Shown: positions 1 to 8,379, counted from the first letter of the stretch. The stretch: DNA of 64,000 bases from UBA952 sp044361535 (GCA_044361535.1 JBIKIQ010000011.1:51449-115448); one strand, 5' to 3'. Made by a program: numbers and translations. The notes: a model not told the origin generated them from the letters alone.

Positions 1-1014
1 ATTCTTCTTTTCAATTTCTCGATTCGTTCTGTGCAATCCTGATAAATCAATGGTAGAAATAAATTCAAGGTCATCAAAGGTTGAATCAGCAATAGCTACC
101 GTAGCATCTACTTTTTTTACAGAGGCAAACGATAACAAACTGAAATTTTTGTATCCTAAATCAGCTGCAACTCCTCTTAAAAAACGATTTTCGTCGACAG
201 ATGTATATGCTCTTATAGGAATCGCATTTCTTTTCATAGTGGCGATGTCGGCAGTTTTTCCAAAAGCGTAACTCGACCATAAATTCAATCCTTGACCAAC
301 TTGTACTTGATAGTCACCAATGGCAAAAGATTTAAGATATTTTCCTCCTTTATAAAAAATATGTGCTGAATAGAAGTCAAAACCATTTTTTTGTGCTCCT
401 CTGAAAAATTGCTCGCCGGCATCTTTTTCTGCAGTTATTCCAATGCTAATATTTGTTTTGTAGGTATAGCGAAATCTGGAATAGTATCTATCTGAATTCC
501 CGTAATAATAGTTGTTTGAAGTTTGCAAAATGGAATCGGAAACCTCAGAATATCCAGCTTTTTTTTCTACAGTAGGTTGGTAACGTAAAAACCATTCAAA
601 CTTACCTTCTTTTAAAGCTTCTTTCAATGAGATGTGTAGATTATCCAATTTATCATCAATATACACAAAAGGAAGTACAAGCTGAATTGTGGAAAGATCC
701 CAGAAACGCATACTTTGTAGTTCATAAATTGAAATAAACTTGCCAAATCTCTTTCTGTGAAGTAGTAAATCATTTATTTGAACGGCCGTTAATAAATTTA
801 ATTCCTCCAATTCTTCAGCGTTTGCTGCATTGAGATTTAACTTGTTGTCGTAATAAAAATTAAGCGCCTCAATGACATTTGTTAAATCGATGTCTTCCGA
901 TTGTAATTGTTCGGAAATAAATTCAATTCGTTGTTGTATTATTTCATTTCTATCCTGTGAATGGGCTTGAATAAGGATAAAACAGAAGAGGAGAAATAGC
1001 AGTTTACGAATCAT
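1..1014 (-). CDS. Helix-hairpin-helix outer-membrane-associated protein (partial, C-terminus beyond window)
   Basis: The reading frame is open from the ATG at 1014 to base 1, giving 338 residues with no stop, so the C-terminus lies outside the window. Residues 1-20 form a signal peptide ending in AHSQ. Residues about 58-112 resemble the helix-hairpin-helix of ComEA-type proteins (LNAANAEELEEL, then a FGKFISIYELQ loop). The rest is rich in aromatic and polar alternation like a beta-barrel (YYSRFRYTYK). Secreted proteins of this layout are common in Bacteroidota and their role is unsettled. The ATG is 3 bases past the stop of the PorV-like gene upstream, so the two are probably co-transcribed and may act together at the envelope. 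DNA binding is not established. Confidence 0.8.
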   Translation of the reverse strand, partial: MIRKLLFLLFCFILIQAHSQDRNEIIQQRIEFISEQLQSEDIDLTNVIEALNFYYDNKLNLNAANAEELEELNLLTAVQINDLLLHRKRFGKFISIYELQSMRFWDLSTIQLVLPFVYIDDKLDNLHISLKEALKEGKFEWFLRYQPTVEKKAGYSEVSDSILQTSNNYYYGNSDRYYSRFRYTYKTNISIGITAEKDAGEQFFRGAQKNGFDFYSAHIFYKGGKYLKSFAIGDYQVQVGQGLNLWSSYAFGKTADIATMKRNAIPIRAYTSVDENRFLRGVAADLGYKNFSLLSFASVKKVDATVAIADSTFDDLEFISTIDLSGLHRTNREIEKKN

Positions 1015-1017
1015 TTT

Positions 1018-1839
1018 CTAAAATTGGTAGGAAAATGAACAATGGGGAGACCAACCCAAAATTTGATGATAGGAACTTCCAATATCTAATTTTAATAGTT
1101 CTTTGAATCGGTATCCAAAACCAAACGAACCTTCTATTGGAGCAGATGCAAAACCACCTCTAAGAAAAAAGTTGTCGATTAGCTTGTACTCAATTCCAAA
1201 TTTTCCACGCATGGCGTAATCTACATTTTTTTCAGCTTCAGCCGTTAACAGGACTTTTTTAGAAATGGAGTAGGAAGAGCCCAAGCGCATGACGGTGCTA
1301 AATCTATCTTCTTGATAGTCAGAAAGTTTGTTTCTGCCCAGATTGAATAGGCTAAATCCAATATTCCATTTCTCGGTAATTTTAGCTAAAAGACCAAGTT
1401 CGGCGGTTACTGTATTTTTTGATCCATAATTTTCGGGTAAGCGTACTCCCAAATAATTCAATTGAACTCCAGCAGAAAGTAATTCGCTCAATTTCAAACT
1501 ATAACCAACGCCTGCTTTATAAGATAAAAAATTTCGGTAGCCAAAACGTTGCCCCCCTGCCGAAATTACCCCTCTTTTTAAAGGTACAGCAAAAGCGATT
1601 CCTTGAGATTGCATTTCCTTTAACAAAAATCGATTTTCATAACTAATGCCAATTTCTATTTTTTTAAGCCCAGTTAATGCCGCTGGATTGTGATGAAAAG
1701 CCCAAATATCTTCTAAGGTATTACTTGCATTTGCCATGGATTGTGAGCGTCCCCCCATGGGGTAATAGCCCTGACCAAAAAATTGGTTAAATGACAATAT
1801 AACACATAAAAATAGAACAGCTTTTGGAAAAATTTGCAT
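1018..1839 (-). CDS. PorV/PorQ-like outer-membrane beta-barrel protein
   Basis: A 273-residue protein starting at the ATG at 1839; a TTG two codons earlier is possible but unneeded. A signal peptide covers about residues 1-22 (ending FFGQ). The segment SMANASNTLEDIWAFHHNPA matches the N-terminal plug-like motif of PorV/PorQ and FadL-like Bacteroidota barrels (ANA..T..D..A...NPA). It is followed by regular amphipathic strands ending in an aromatic residue (FSYQF), a typical barrel C-terminus. The family sits in the outer membrane, and some members take part in T9SS cargo handling. It precedes the helix-hairpin-helix gene with 3 bases between stop and start. The exact role is not known. Confidence 0.75.
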   Translation of the reverse strand: MQIFPKAVLFLCVILSFNQFFGQGYYPMGGRSQSMANASNTLEDIWAFHHNPAALTGLKKIEIGISYENRFLLKEMQSQGIAFAVPLKRGVISAGGQRFGYRNFLSYKAGVGYSLKLSELLSAGVQLNYLGVRLPENYGSKNTVTAELGLLAKITEKWNIGFSLFNLGRNKLSDYQEDRFSTVMRLGSSYSISKKVLLTAEAEKNVDYAMRGKFGIEYKLIDNFFLRGGFASAPIEGSFGFGYRFKELLKLDIGSSYHQILGWSPHCSFSYQF

Positions 1840-1925
1840 AGTCAAAAATACGAAAGAAATCTTAGTAAAGGATAACCTTAAGATTATTTGAAGATTAAAT
1901 TAACTAGCTAATTACTGTAAAATAA

Positions 1926-2342
1926 TTAGTTTTTTGTTAAGGATACTAATTGTTCAAAAGAACTTAAATAGGCAGTTTTTTCAAATTCAAACGGACCAAT
2001 ATTCGGATAATGTTCAATAGTTTCATTTGCATTTTCATAAGCAAAGTAGCTCCAAACTACTGTTTTTTCATTGAAATGAATCTTAGCAGTTAAGGCACCA
2101 CAACCAATATCACCACAATCTGAACAAACATACAATAAGACTTTTGGTGTTGGTAATTTGTCGAGGAATTTGGCTAATTGCGCTACAAAATAACCGCTGT
2201 CTGAATTTTCTGGTGTGAAAATTCCAGTTAATTGTTTCAAGTCAACTTGAAGTGTCGTTGATAAGGGTTGGTTTGATATATCGAACTCATAAAAAGGTTC
2301 GCCACCAGGAAATTGAGAAAGTATCAGTTTGAGCTCATGCAT
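1926..2342 (-). CDS. Conserved small cytoplasmic protein with CxxC-CG motif
   Basis: A 138-residue protein with no signal peptide or membrane segment. Its most distinctive part is YVCSDCGDIGCGALTAKI near residues 72-88, with cysteines 73, 76 and 81 that could bind a metal or be redox-active. It ends in a short helix rich in Ser and Leu. I do not recognise a characterised family; similar short proteins are sometimes labelled oxidoreductase without evidence. It lies 10 bases downstream of a secreted CHU_C-like gene read in the same direction, so co-transcription is possible. The start at 2342 is the only ATG compatible with the full length. Confidence 0.6.
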   Translation of the reverse strand: MHELKLILSQFPGGEPFYEFDISNQPLSTTLQVDLKQLTGIFTPENSDSGYFVAQLAKFLDKLPTPKVLLYVCSDCGDIGCGALTAKIHFNEKTVVWSYFAYENANETIEHYPNIGPFEFEKTAYLSSFEQLVSLTKN

Positions 2343-2352
2343 AGTTTATTTC

Positions 2353-2763
2353 TTAGAAGAATGTGATATTACCCGTTTGTTTTTCTGTCTTGGATTCTCC
2401 AGGTAAAGTGTACGTGATAATGTAGAAATAAACCCCTTGTTCTAAAGGTTTATCAAGGCTTGGTGATTTAGTTTTATTACGTTTCTTTTTCTTTTTTGAG
2501 TCGTTAATTTGACTCTCTGAATCACCAAAAATTAATGGATTTGTCATTTTGTTCGATGTCCTCATTAATTCGCCCCATCGATTGAATAATTGAAAAGAAA
2601 AAGAGGTAATCATGCAATCGTTTGAAATCTGAATGTTATTTAATTCACTGATTTTCATTTCTTTTGGCACCGTAAAACAGGTGGAGTTACTTGCTTGTGT
2701 TTGTTGCGCAATTCCTTTGAAACCTGAAGCCGCTAAAACAAACGCGAATAATAAATTTTTCAT
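2353..2763 (-). CDS. Secreted stand-alone CHU_C-like (gliding motility C-terminal type) protein
   Basis: A 136-residue protein starting at the ATG at 2763, where a clear signal peptide begins (MKNLLFAFVLAASG, ending GIAQQ). An upstream in-frame ATG at 2847 would overlap the neighbouring lipoprotein gene and hide the signal peptide, so it was not used. FQLFNRWGELMRTSN and the closing GVYFYIITY match the core strands of the CHU_C domain (compare YNRWGELIWES in the 35743-38406 protein). The middle is replaced by a lysine-rich insert (KKKKKRNK). CHU_C domains usually terminate very large T9SS type B cargo; here the domain stands nearly alone. Function unknown. The gap to the upstream lipoprotein stop is 4 bases. 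Confidence 0.6.
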   Translation of the reverse strand: MKNLLFAFVLAASGFKGIAQQTQASNSTCFTVPKEMKISELNNIQISNDCMITSFSFQLFNRWGELMRTSNKMTNPLIFGDSESQINDSKKKKKRNKTKSPSLDKPLEQGVYFYIITYTLPGESKTEKQTGNITFF

Positions 2764-2767
2764 AGAT

Positions 2768-3178
2768 CTATTTTTTTTCAAAACATGTAAAAAGCGGGGG
2801 GCGTTTTGCATTTTGGTTGTAAATGTAGTAATGATTTTTGTCTTCAAACTTCAATCGATTAATTTGGCTAAAACTTTTTACATCAACAATCTTCTGCAAA
2901 GGCAATACAGTATCTTGATATTTAATTAGATTGAAATAGCGGTAATCCGTAACCTTTCGATTTTCATTTTCTAAAACTATTTCTTCTCCAAATTTGATGT
3001 AAATATTCTTTTTTAAGTCAATGTAAAGCAAGTTCTTTTTTAGTTCTTTAAATCCCATGTCTTGATTTCGAACGGGTTTCGGTAGTTTGTCTTCTTTTGG
3101 ATTAAACGATGGTCCAAGTTGAATATCACACGATTGTAATGTAAGAAATAGTAATAAAAGGAAGTTAAGTAATCGCAT
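2768..3178 (-). CDS. Small lipoprotein
   Basis: A 136-residue protein with a lipoprotein signal: hydrophobic residues 3-14 and a lipobox LQSC with Cys17 as the likely acylated residue. The mature part is charged, rich in Lys and Tyr, and ends with DKNHYYIYNQNAKR, which resembles the DKNYY repeat seen in some Bacteroidota proteins. No catalytic motif is visible. Its stop is 4 bases before the start of the CHU_C-like gene, so the two are probably one transcript. Function unknown; the call as a lipoprotein is firm, the rest is not. Confidence 0.6.
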   Translation of the reverse strand: MRLLNFLLLLFLTLQSCDIQLGPSFNPKEDKLPKPVRNQDMGFKELKKNLLYIDLKKNIYIKFGEEIVLENENRKVTDYRYFNLIKYQDTVLPLQKIVDVKSFSQINRLKFEDKNHYYIYNQNAKRPPLFTCFEKK

Positions 3179-3327
3179 TTACTAAAATTAAGCAAAAATC
3201 AATAAAAAAAACAACTCAGTTTAGTTAGCAAATTTCAAAAATAACGATAGGATAACTTTAATATTGATTGTATTATGCTTAAATTCAGTTATTTTTCTCT
3301 TGTTTTTCGTGTAAAAATGGTTCGAAA

Positions 3328-3558
3328 TTAATTGTTTTGACTCTCTGCTGCTTTTGCTTTTTTATAGTAATAAAATAGAATTGAAATTGAAAAAATTATT
3401 CCTGAAAATGTTGAAAATAATTTAAATGGCGTATTTGTATCTTTAGATCCTGGTTGTTTTATACCTAGAAATACATGATCGAATTCTAGTCCAAGTATAA
3501 ATCCTAAACCAAAAATAATAAGTATTATAAAAGCTAATATCAAGGTTGATTTTTTCAT
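3328..3558 (-). CDS. Small membrane protein, two predicted helices
   Basis: A 76-residue protein with two strongly hydrophobic segments, about residues 5-25 and 49-66 (FSGIIFSISILFYYY), joined by a polar loop, and a lysine-rich C-terminus (KKAKAAESQNN). It starts 9 bases after the stop of the upstream membrane-anchored protein at 3568-4359, so they probably form one operon. No family recognised. A coding call is favoured by the hydrophobic layout and tight spacing. Confidence 0.5.
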   Translation of the reverse strand: MKKSTLILAFIILIIFGLGFILGLEFDHVFLGIKQPGSKDTNTPFKLFSTFSGIIFSISILFYYYKKAKAAESQNN

Positions 3559-3567
3559 GGAATTAAT

Positions 3568-4359
3568 TTATTTAACATTCAATTTATTTTGAACATGCAA
3601 CGAAAACTTCTTCATTTCCTGAAGCGTTCTTCGGTTTGTCCAGCTTGGATATGAACTGGAAATTCTCCTCGTCAATAAAATGACATCTGTTGGAAATTGA
3701 CCATAATAAGGCATTGATTTATAGGTCATTTCTTCCACTTTATTTATGTATCCGTTTGTTACTAGCCACTTTTTCAGTTCCTTGGCTTCAATTGGTTGTT
3801 CTGTATCACTATAAAACACCATTGGGTCTTTAGAAATTGAATTAACTAAAGTGTTTAATTTTGAATCATCTAATTTAAGTAAATCATCAATCAATGATTG
3901 GTATTTTTTAATATTTGCAACAGTCATTCGCAAGAAATCATCCGAATTTTTAGAAAGAGCCATATCAATATCATATTCAGAATAAGTACTACCTGAATTG
4001 TTTTTTAACATGTAACCTAATTGACTTTTCTTCTGTTCTTCAAATCCATCCTTGAATCCTTCCACAAAATCAGTTGAGTAGATATCAACCGCGGCATAGG
4101 CCAATGAAGGATCTGTAGCAATCATATCACGCCATTTGTTTTGATTTTTCTCATAGTCAAATTGTTCAGAAGGAATTTGCCAATAATTTAAAGTTAGTAA
4201 ATTACCTAAATCAACAGGGCCATACCACGAGCTTTCACCAATTGATTTGCCTAAGTTATAAACCCGCTCTTTTGTGTATAAGTGAACATTAATGATCATT
4301 GAAGTTGCTACTAGTAAAAATAGAGCTAGTGAAACTAAAAACACTTTTTTCTTATTCAT
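3568..4359 (-). CDS. Membrane-anchored hypothetical protein
   Basis: A 263-residue protein from the ATG at 4359; an in-frame GTG at 4374 would add five residues. One N-terminal membrane helix spans about residues 5-25 (VFLVSLALFLLVATSMIINV). The remaining 235 residues form a soluble, mostly helical domain on the far side of the membrane, with alternating acidic and basic stretches and no catalytic motif I recognise. It leads the two-gene unit with the small membrane protein at 3328-3558. Function unknown. Confidence 0.55.
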   Translation of the reverse strand: MNKKKVFLVSLALFLLVATSMIINVHLYTKERVYNLGKSIGESSWYGPVDLGNLLTLNYWQIPSEQFDYEKNQNKWRDMIATDPSLAYAAVDIYSTDFVEGFKDGFEEQKKSQLGYMLKNNSGSTYSEYDIDMALSKNSDDFLRMTVANIKKYQSLIDDLLKLDDSKLNTLVNSISKDPMVFYSDTEQPIEAKELKKWLVTNGYINKVEEMTYKSMPYYGQFPTDVILLTRRISSSYPSWTNRRTLQEMKKFSLHVQNKLNVK

Positions 4360-4532
4360 GGTACTTTTTTTCACGAAGTTAGAATAAAGATTATATTCAG
4401 TTGTAAAAAAACATATTTTTCCTAGGCAAATACCTAGATTTTGACCAACAAAAAAAATGGAAAAGCCATTTCGGCCTTATTAATTGATTATTTTTGGTGG
4501 TTACTACCTCATTCACTTACCTGTAATCGTTA

Positions 4533-5660
4533 ATGAAGAGCTTCGTTTTGTTTTTATTTCTGTTTATTTTTTCATTTAAAAATAAATGTCAAGTTCTTCA
4601 ATCATTGAATCACAATGGCGTTGATAGGGTTTATTTTTACTATGTTCCATCAGACTATTCAACTGACCAATCACTTCCTTTATTGCTTGTTCTTCATGGT
4701 TTGACTCAAACAGGGGGTGGAGTCATGGATATCACTAATTTCAATGAAATCGCCGAACAAGAAAAATTTATTGCAGTTTATCCAAGTGGCTTGAGCAATG
4801 CATGGAATGCTAATATGAATGTAAGTGTCTCCACGGCAGATGATAAGGGTTTTTTAGAAGCATTAATTAGTTATTTTCAGCAAAACTTTAATACGAATCC
4901 TTACCAGCAATATCTCTGTGGATTTTCAAATGGGGCTTTTATGAGTCACAAAATGGCATGTGAATCTGATTTATGTTTTGCTGCAATTGCTACAGTTTCC
5001 GGAACTATGAGCGATACAGTTTACGCCAATTGTAACCCAAGTCATAAGACTTCTGTTTTGCATATTCATGGCACAGCGGATGCAGTTGTTCCCTATAATG
5101 GAGGAGTGGCCACGGGAGCATCGGTTGAAATGATACTCGAGAAATGGAGGAATTATTTGGGATGCGCGCAAGGCACCACAACAATTGACTTGCCAAACAC
5201 CAATTTATTTGATCTTTCTTCTGCTCAACGAATTACATATTCTGCCTGCGGAGGACAAGCATTGGAACATATAAAAGTTAGTGGTGGAGGTCATCAGTGG
5301 CCGGGTATTTCAACTTGGAACGGGGGTGTAGGTACAATCAATATGGATTTTTATTCACCACAGATTATTTGGGAATTTTTAGCTTCCAAATCCTGCGCTA
5401 CTTCCGGTCTTTCAGAAGAAGAATTGGCATGGGAGATGTATCCAAATCCAGCTAATGAGATTTTAGTAATAAAAACAAAGGATAACATAGAGAAAGTAAT
5501 TGTACATGATTATACAGGCAAAAAGTTGCTTGAGATTATCAGAAATAATGAGGAGGTTTTGCTTGACATTGGAGGTTTAAAAAACGGCATTTATTTTATT
5601 GCTCTTTCAGATAAGGCCGGGAATCAGGTTGGAAAAACTAAATCATTGATCAAAAACTAA
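4533..5660 (+). CDS. Secreted PHB-depolymerase/feruloyl-esterase family esterase with T9SS type A sorting domain
   Basis: A 375-residue alpha/beta hydrolase. The signal peptide covers about residues 1-20. The oxyanion loop is LLLVLHGLTQTGG, the nucleophile is Ser132 in GFSNGA, the acid is Asp183 in GTADAVVPY, and the base is His254 in GGGHQWPG. This arrangement is typical of the LpqC/PHB depolymerase family, which cleaves short polyester or feruloyl ester bonds. The last 75 residues, starting at MYPNPANE, form a T9SS type A sorting domain, so the enzyme is probably exported and released or anchored at the surface. It stands alone on the plus strand. The true ester substrate cannot be read from the sequence. 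Confidence 0.85.
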   Translation: MKSFVLFLFLFIFSFKNKCQVLQSLNHNGVDRVYFYYVPSDYSTDQSLPLLLVLHGLTQTGGGVMDITNFNEIAEQEKFIAVYPSGLSNAWNANMNVSVSTADDKGFLEALISYFQQNFNTNPYQQYLCGFSNGAFMSHKMACESDLCFAAIATVSGTMSDTVYANCNPSHKTSVLHIHGTADAVVPYNGGVATGASVEMILEKWRNYLGCAQGTTTIDLPNTNLFDLSSAQRITYSACGGQALEHIKVSGGGHQWPGISTWNGGVGTINMDFYSPQIIWEFLASKSCATSGLSEEELAWEMYPNPANEILVIKTKDNIEKVIVHDYTGKKLLEIIRNNEEVLLDIGGLKNGIYFIALSDKAGNQVGKTKSLIKN

Positions 5661-5757
5661 GTTTCAGATATTATTAGCGAAAATCGTTGGTAAAAAATAC
5701 AACCTATAGGTATGATTTATTTTTTTGAAACTTTTTTTTGGAAAAAGCAGTAAAAAA

Positions 5758-5788
5758 TTTGCATTTATAAACAAGATGCGTATCTTTG
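5758..5788 (+). promoter_or_regulatory. Bacteroidota-type promoter for rpmB-rpmG operon
   Basis: TTTG at 5758-5761 and TATCTTTG at 5781-5788 are separated by 19 bases, matching the Bacteroidota primary-sigma consensus TTTG-N17-23-TAnnTTTG. The -7 box ends 36 bases before the rpmB ATG at 5825. Confidence 0.8.
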
Positions 5789-5824
5789 CAGCCGCTTTAA
5801 AATTTAGCAATTAAGTATAGTCTT

Positions 5825-6061
5825 ATGTCACGAGTTTGTCAATTAACAGGAAAAGCAGTAATGGTAGGAAACAATGTTTCTCACTCTAACCGTAAAACCA
5901 AAAGGAGATTCTATCCGAATCTAATAACAAAGAAATTTTTCTTACCTGCAGAAAATCAATATATTACATTGAAAATTTCTACGTCAGCGTTGAGAACAAT
6001 CAACAAAAATGGTATTGAAGCTTGCATTAAAGAAGCTCGTGAAAAAGGATATTTGAAATAA
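5825..6061 (+). CDS. rpmB: 50S ribosomal protein L28
   Basis: A 78-residue basic protein of normal length. It begins SRVCQLTGKAVMVGNNVSHS and has NRKTKRRFYPN, the diagnostic L28 segment for rRNA contact. Only two cysteines are present, at residues 5 and 66, and neither forms the CxxC pairs of zinc-binding L28, so this is the zinc-free form. It is the first gene of the unit rpmB-rpmG-DUF4295, with a strong promoter 36 bases upstream and rpmG starting 33 bases downstream. This order is common in Bacteroidota. Confidence 0.97.
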   Translation: MSRVCQLTGKAVMVGNNVSHSNRKTKRRFYPNLITKKFFLPAENQYITLKISTSALRTINKNGIEACIKEAREKGYLK

Positions 6062-6094
6062 TCCTGTTGAGAAACAGAATCAAAATTTTAGAAA

Positions 6095-6283
6095 ATGGCA
6101 AAGAAAGCAAAAGGAAACAGAATTCAAGTGATACTTGAGTGCACTGAGCATAAAGAATCGGGGATGCCAGGAACTTCTCGATACATTACAACAAAAAACA
6201 GAAAAAACACACCAGATAGAATGGAGATTAAGAAATTTAATCCGGTGTTGAAGAGATATACAGTTCACAAAGAAATTAAATAA
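6095..6283 (+). CDS. rpmG: 50S ribosomal protein L33
   Basis: A 62-residue protein. GNRIQVILECTEHKESG and YITTKNRKNTPDRMEIKKF are the two conserved L33 segments. It has a single cysteine, so it lacks the two CxxC pairs of the zinc-binding form and is zinc-independent. It lies between rpmB and the DUF4295 gene, which begins 7 bases after its stop. Role: large-subunit protein near the tRNA exit site. Confidence 0.97.
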   Translation: MAKKAKGNRIQVILECTEHKESGMPGTSRYITTKNRKNTPDRMEIKKFNPVLKRYTVHKEIK

Positions 6284-6290
6284 GTAAGTC

Positions 6291-6446
6291 ATGGCTAAGA
6301 AAGTTGTAGCGAGTTTACAGAAAGGTGGTGGTAAAGAACATACCAAAGTAGTTAAGATGGTTAAATCTGACAAAACAGGATCTTACACCTTCAAAGAAGA
6401 AATTGTTCACAATGATAAAGTGAAAGATTGGTTCGCAAAGAATTAA
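6291..6446 (+). CDS. DUF4295 family small basic protein
   Basis: A 51-residue protein: MAKKVVASLQKGG, then HTKVVKMVKSDKTG, ending WFAKN. Lysine makes up about a quarter of the residues. It matches DUF4295, a family restricted to Bacteroidota and found directly after rpmG, as here (7-base gap). Its context and composition suggest a ribosome-associated protein, but this is inference. A rho-independent terminator follows 23 bases after the stop, closing the ribosomal operon. Confidence 0.9.
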   Translation: MAKKVVASLQKGGGKEHTKVVKMVKSDKTGSYTFKEEIVHNDKVKDWFAKN

Positions 6447-6469
6447 TCCAATTTGAAATGTTTAGTAGT

Positions 6470-6506
6470 AAGCTTCCTTATTTTCAAGGGAGCTTTTCTT
6501 TTTTTA
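6470..6506 (+). terminator. Rho-independent terminator after the rpmB-rpmG-DUF4295 operon
   Basis: AAGCTTCC (6470-6477) pairs with GGGAGCTT (6488-6495), 8 pairs including one G-T wobble, around a 10-base loop. It is followed by TTCTTTTTTTA. It ends 13 bases before the ftsY ATG, so ftsY either depends on read-through or has its own weak promoter. Confidence 0.7.
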
Positions 6507-6519
6507 TAGAAAAAAAAAT

Positions 6520-7485
6520 ATGGGATTTTTTGATTTTTTTAAGCGCAACACGGAAGAAACCAAAGAGAATTTGGACAAAGGCCTGGATAAAACGAAGCAA
6601 AGTTTCCTAGGTAAAATTGCTCGTGCCATTCTCGGGAAATCAACCGTTGACGATGAGGTTCTTGATAATTTGGAAGAGGTTCTCATTACTTCTGATGTTG
6701 GTGTAGAAACAACATTGAAAATTATTGATCGGATTCAAAACCGTGTTTCCAAAGACAAGGTTATGGGAACCGATGAGTTACAGCGTATCCTCCGAGAAGA
6801 AATTGCTTCACTATTAGAGGAAAATAATTCAACCAATCAAGACCAATTTTCAATCCCTGAATCCAATGGTAATCCCTATGTAATTATGGTTGTTGGGGTT
6901 AATGGTGTTGGAAAAACAACTACTATTGGGAAATTGGCTTATCAATTCAAACAAGCAGGTTTGAAAGTGGTACTCGGAGCTTCTGATACCTTTCGTGCTG
7001 CTGCCGTAGATCAACTTATAATTTGGTCTCAAAGAGTAGATGTTCCAATTGTGCAACAAGGGATGGGTGCTGATCCTGCCAGTGTGGCGTTTGATACCCT
7101 ACAATCAGCTAAATCTCAAAATGCAGATGTTGTAATTATTGACACAGCAGGTAGATTACATAATAAGGTTAATTTGATGAATGAATTGAATAAAATCAAA
7201 CGTGTTATGGAAAAAGTAGTCCCTGGTGCACCTCATGAAATTTTATTGGTGCTCGATGGTTCAACTGGGCAAAATGCGTTTGAACAGGCTAAGCAATTTT
7301 CGTTAGCAACAGATATAAATGCCTTGGCAGTCACTAAATTAGATGGAACTGCTAAAGGAGGTGTTGTAATAGGCATTTCGGACCAAATGAAAATTCCAGT
7401 AAAATACATAGGTGTAGGAGAAGGTATGATGGATCTACAATTGTTTGATAAAAAGGCTTTTGTTGACTCACTTTTTAATGATTAA
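6520..7485 (+). CDS. ftsY: Signal recognition particle receptor FtsY
   Basis: A 321-residue SRP GTPase that docks the signal recognition particle and nascent membrane proteins at the inner membrane. An N domain of about 100 residues is followed by the G domain: P-loop GVNGVGKTT near residues 125-133, DTFRAAAVDQL, DTAGR, TKLDGTAKGG and the C-terminal GVGEGMMDLQLFD. The acidic A domain seen in Escherichia coli is absent and replaced by a short amphipathic start (MGFFDFFKR) that can bind membrane. It follows the ribosomal gene trio, a usual neighbour in this phylum. The TraB/GumN gene starts 4 bases after the stop. Confidence 0.97.
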   Translation: MGFFDFFKRNTEETKENLDKGLDKTKQSFLGKIARAILGKSTVDDEVLDNLEEVLITSDVGVETTLKIIDRIQNRVSKDKVMGTDELQRILREEIASLLEENNSTNQDQFSIPESNGNPYVIMVVGVNGVGKTTTIGKLAYQFKQAGLKVVLGASDTFRAAAVDQLIIWSQRVDVPIVQQGMGADPASVAFDTLQSAKSQNADVVIIDTAGRLHNKVNLMNELNKIKRVMEKVVPGAPHEILLVLDGSTGQNAFEQAKQFSLATDINALAVTKLDGTAKGGVVIGISDQMKIPVKYIGVGEGMMDLQLFDKKAFVDSLFND

Positions 7486-7489
7486 TACG

Positions 7490-8332
7490 ATGAAGTTTTT
7501 AACGATTATTTTTTTCTTTTTTGTTGTCTACTTTTCAAATGCCCAACTTCTTTGGAAGATAAGTGGTAATGGTGTGAAACAAAATTCTTATCTCTATGGA
7601 ACGATTCACGTTATGCCAAAAGAGAAATTTTCTATTTCTTCAAAAATTCAAGATGCAATTAATTCTTCTTCCAAAATGGCTATGGAAGTTGATTTAGACA
7701 TGGATTTAAAAACAAAAATACGAGTTGCGCAAGAAATGATTTTACCAAATGGAAAAACGTTGAGAAATTACTTGAGCGCCGAAGAGTTTAATCGCTTAAA
7801 TACATATTGCCTAGATTCATTAAAATTAAAAAAAGGAAAATTAAAAAAGTACTATCGATTAAAGCCATTTTTCTTTTCATCCGTAGTTGCCCAAGAACAA
7901 ATGGGGGAAATATCCTCGTATGAGATGGAATTCATGAAAATTGCAAAAAAGCGAAAAATGACGATGATTGGTTTGGAATCTATCGAATTTCAGATGCAAA
8001 CAATTAATAAAATTACGGTTGAAGATCAAGCTAAGATGTTGATGCAAGAATTTGGAAGCAATCCAACTGAGCAGTTTGACGATATGTTGAATCTGTATTT
8101 AAAAGAAGATTTGGAAGGTCTTCATAAGGTGGTTTCTGAAGAATCCAATGCAATTCCTGAATTCAATTATAATTTTTTAGAGGTTCGTAACAAAAATTGG
8201 ATTCAGGTTATAGAAAAAAATATTGCATCAAATACATTTTTTATCGCAGTAGGTGCGGCACATTTGCCAGGAGAAAATGGGGTCATTCAATTGCTCCGTT
8301 CCAAAGGATATTCAGTCGAGCCAATTAATTGA
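7490..8332 (+). CDS. TraB/GumN family protein
   Basis: A 280-residue protein starting at the ATG at 7490, where a signal peptide begins (MKFLTIIFFFFVVYFSNAQ). An earlier in-frame start would overlap ftsY. The family signature is present: LYGTIHVMP near residue 35, a Glu-rich GLESIEFQM segment, and the closing AVGAAHLPGENGV. These conserved His/Glu residues are thought to form a metal-dependent peptidase site of the TIKI/TraB superfamily. It is probably exported to the periplasm. It shares a transcript with ftsY by spacing. The substrate is unknown. Confidence 0.85.
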   Translation: MKFLTIIFFFFVVYFSNAQLLWKISGNGVKQNSYLYGTIHVMPKEKFSISSKIQDAINSSSKMAMEVDLDMDLKTKIRVAQEMILPNGKTLRNYLSAEEFNRLNTYCLDSLKLKKGKLKKYYRLKPFFFSSVVAQEQMGEISSYEMEFMKIAKKRKMTMIGLESIEFQMQTINKITVEDQAKMLMQEFGSNPTEQFDDMLNLYLKEDLEGLHKVVSEESNAIPEFNYNFLEVRNKNWIQVIEKNIASNTFFIAVGAAHLPGENGVIQLLRSKGYSVEPIN

Positions 8333-8379
8333 ATTCCTAATTCAGTTACCCGGATATCACTAGCGCGGATTGGATTCAT

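Noticed and set aside
50..271. Plus-strand small reading frame
   Set aside because: It is antisense to the helix-hairpin-helix gene, which is open over the whole region with a signal peptide and family motif.
1837..1853. -7 box (TATTTTTG, minus strand) for the PorV-like gene
   Set aside because: It would end 3 bases before the ATG, and no -33 element was found; the AT-rich background makes such matches likely by chance.
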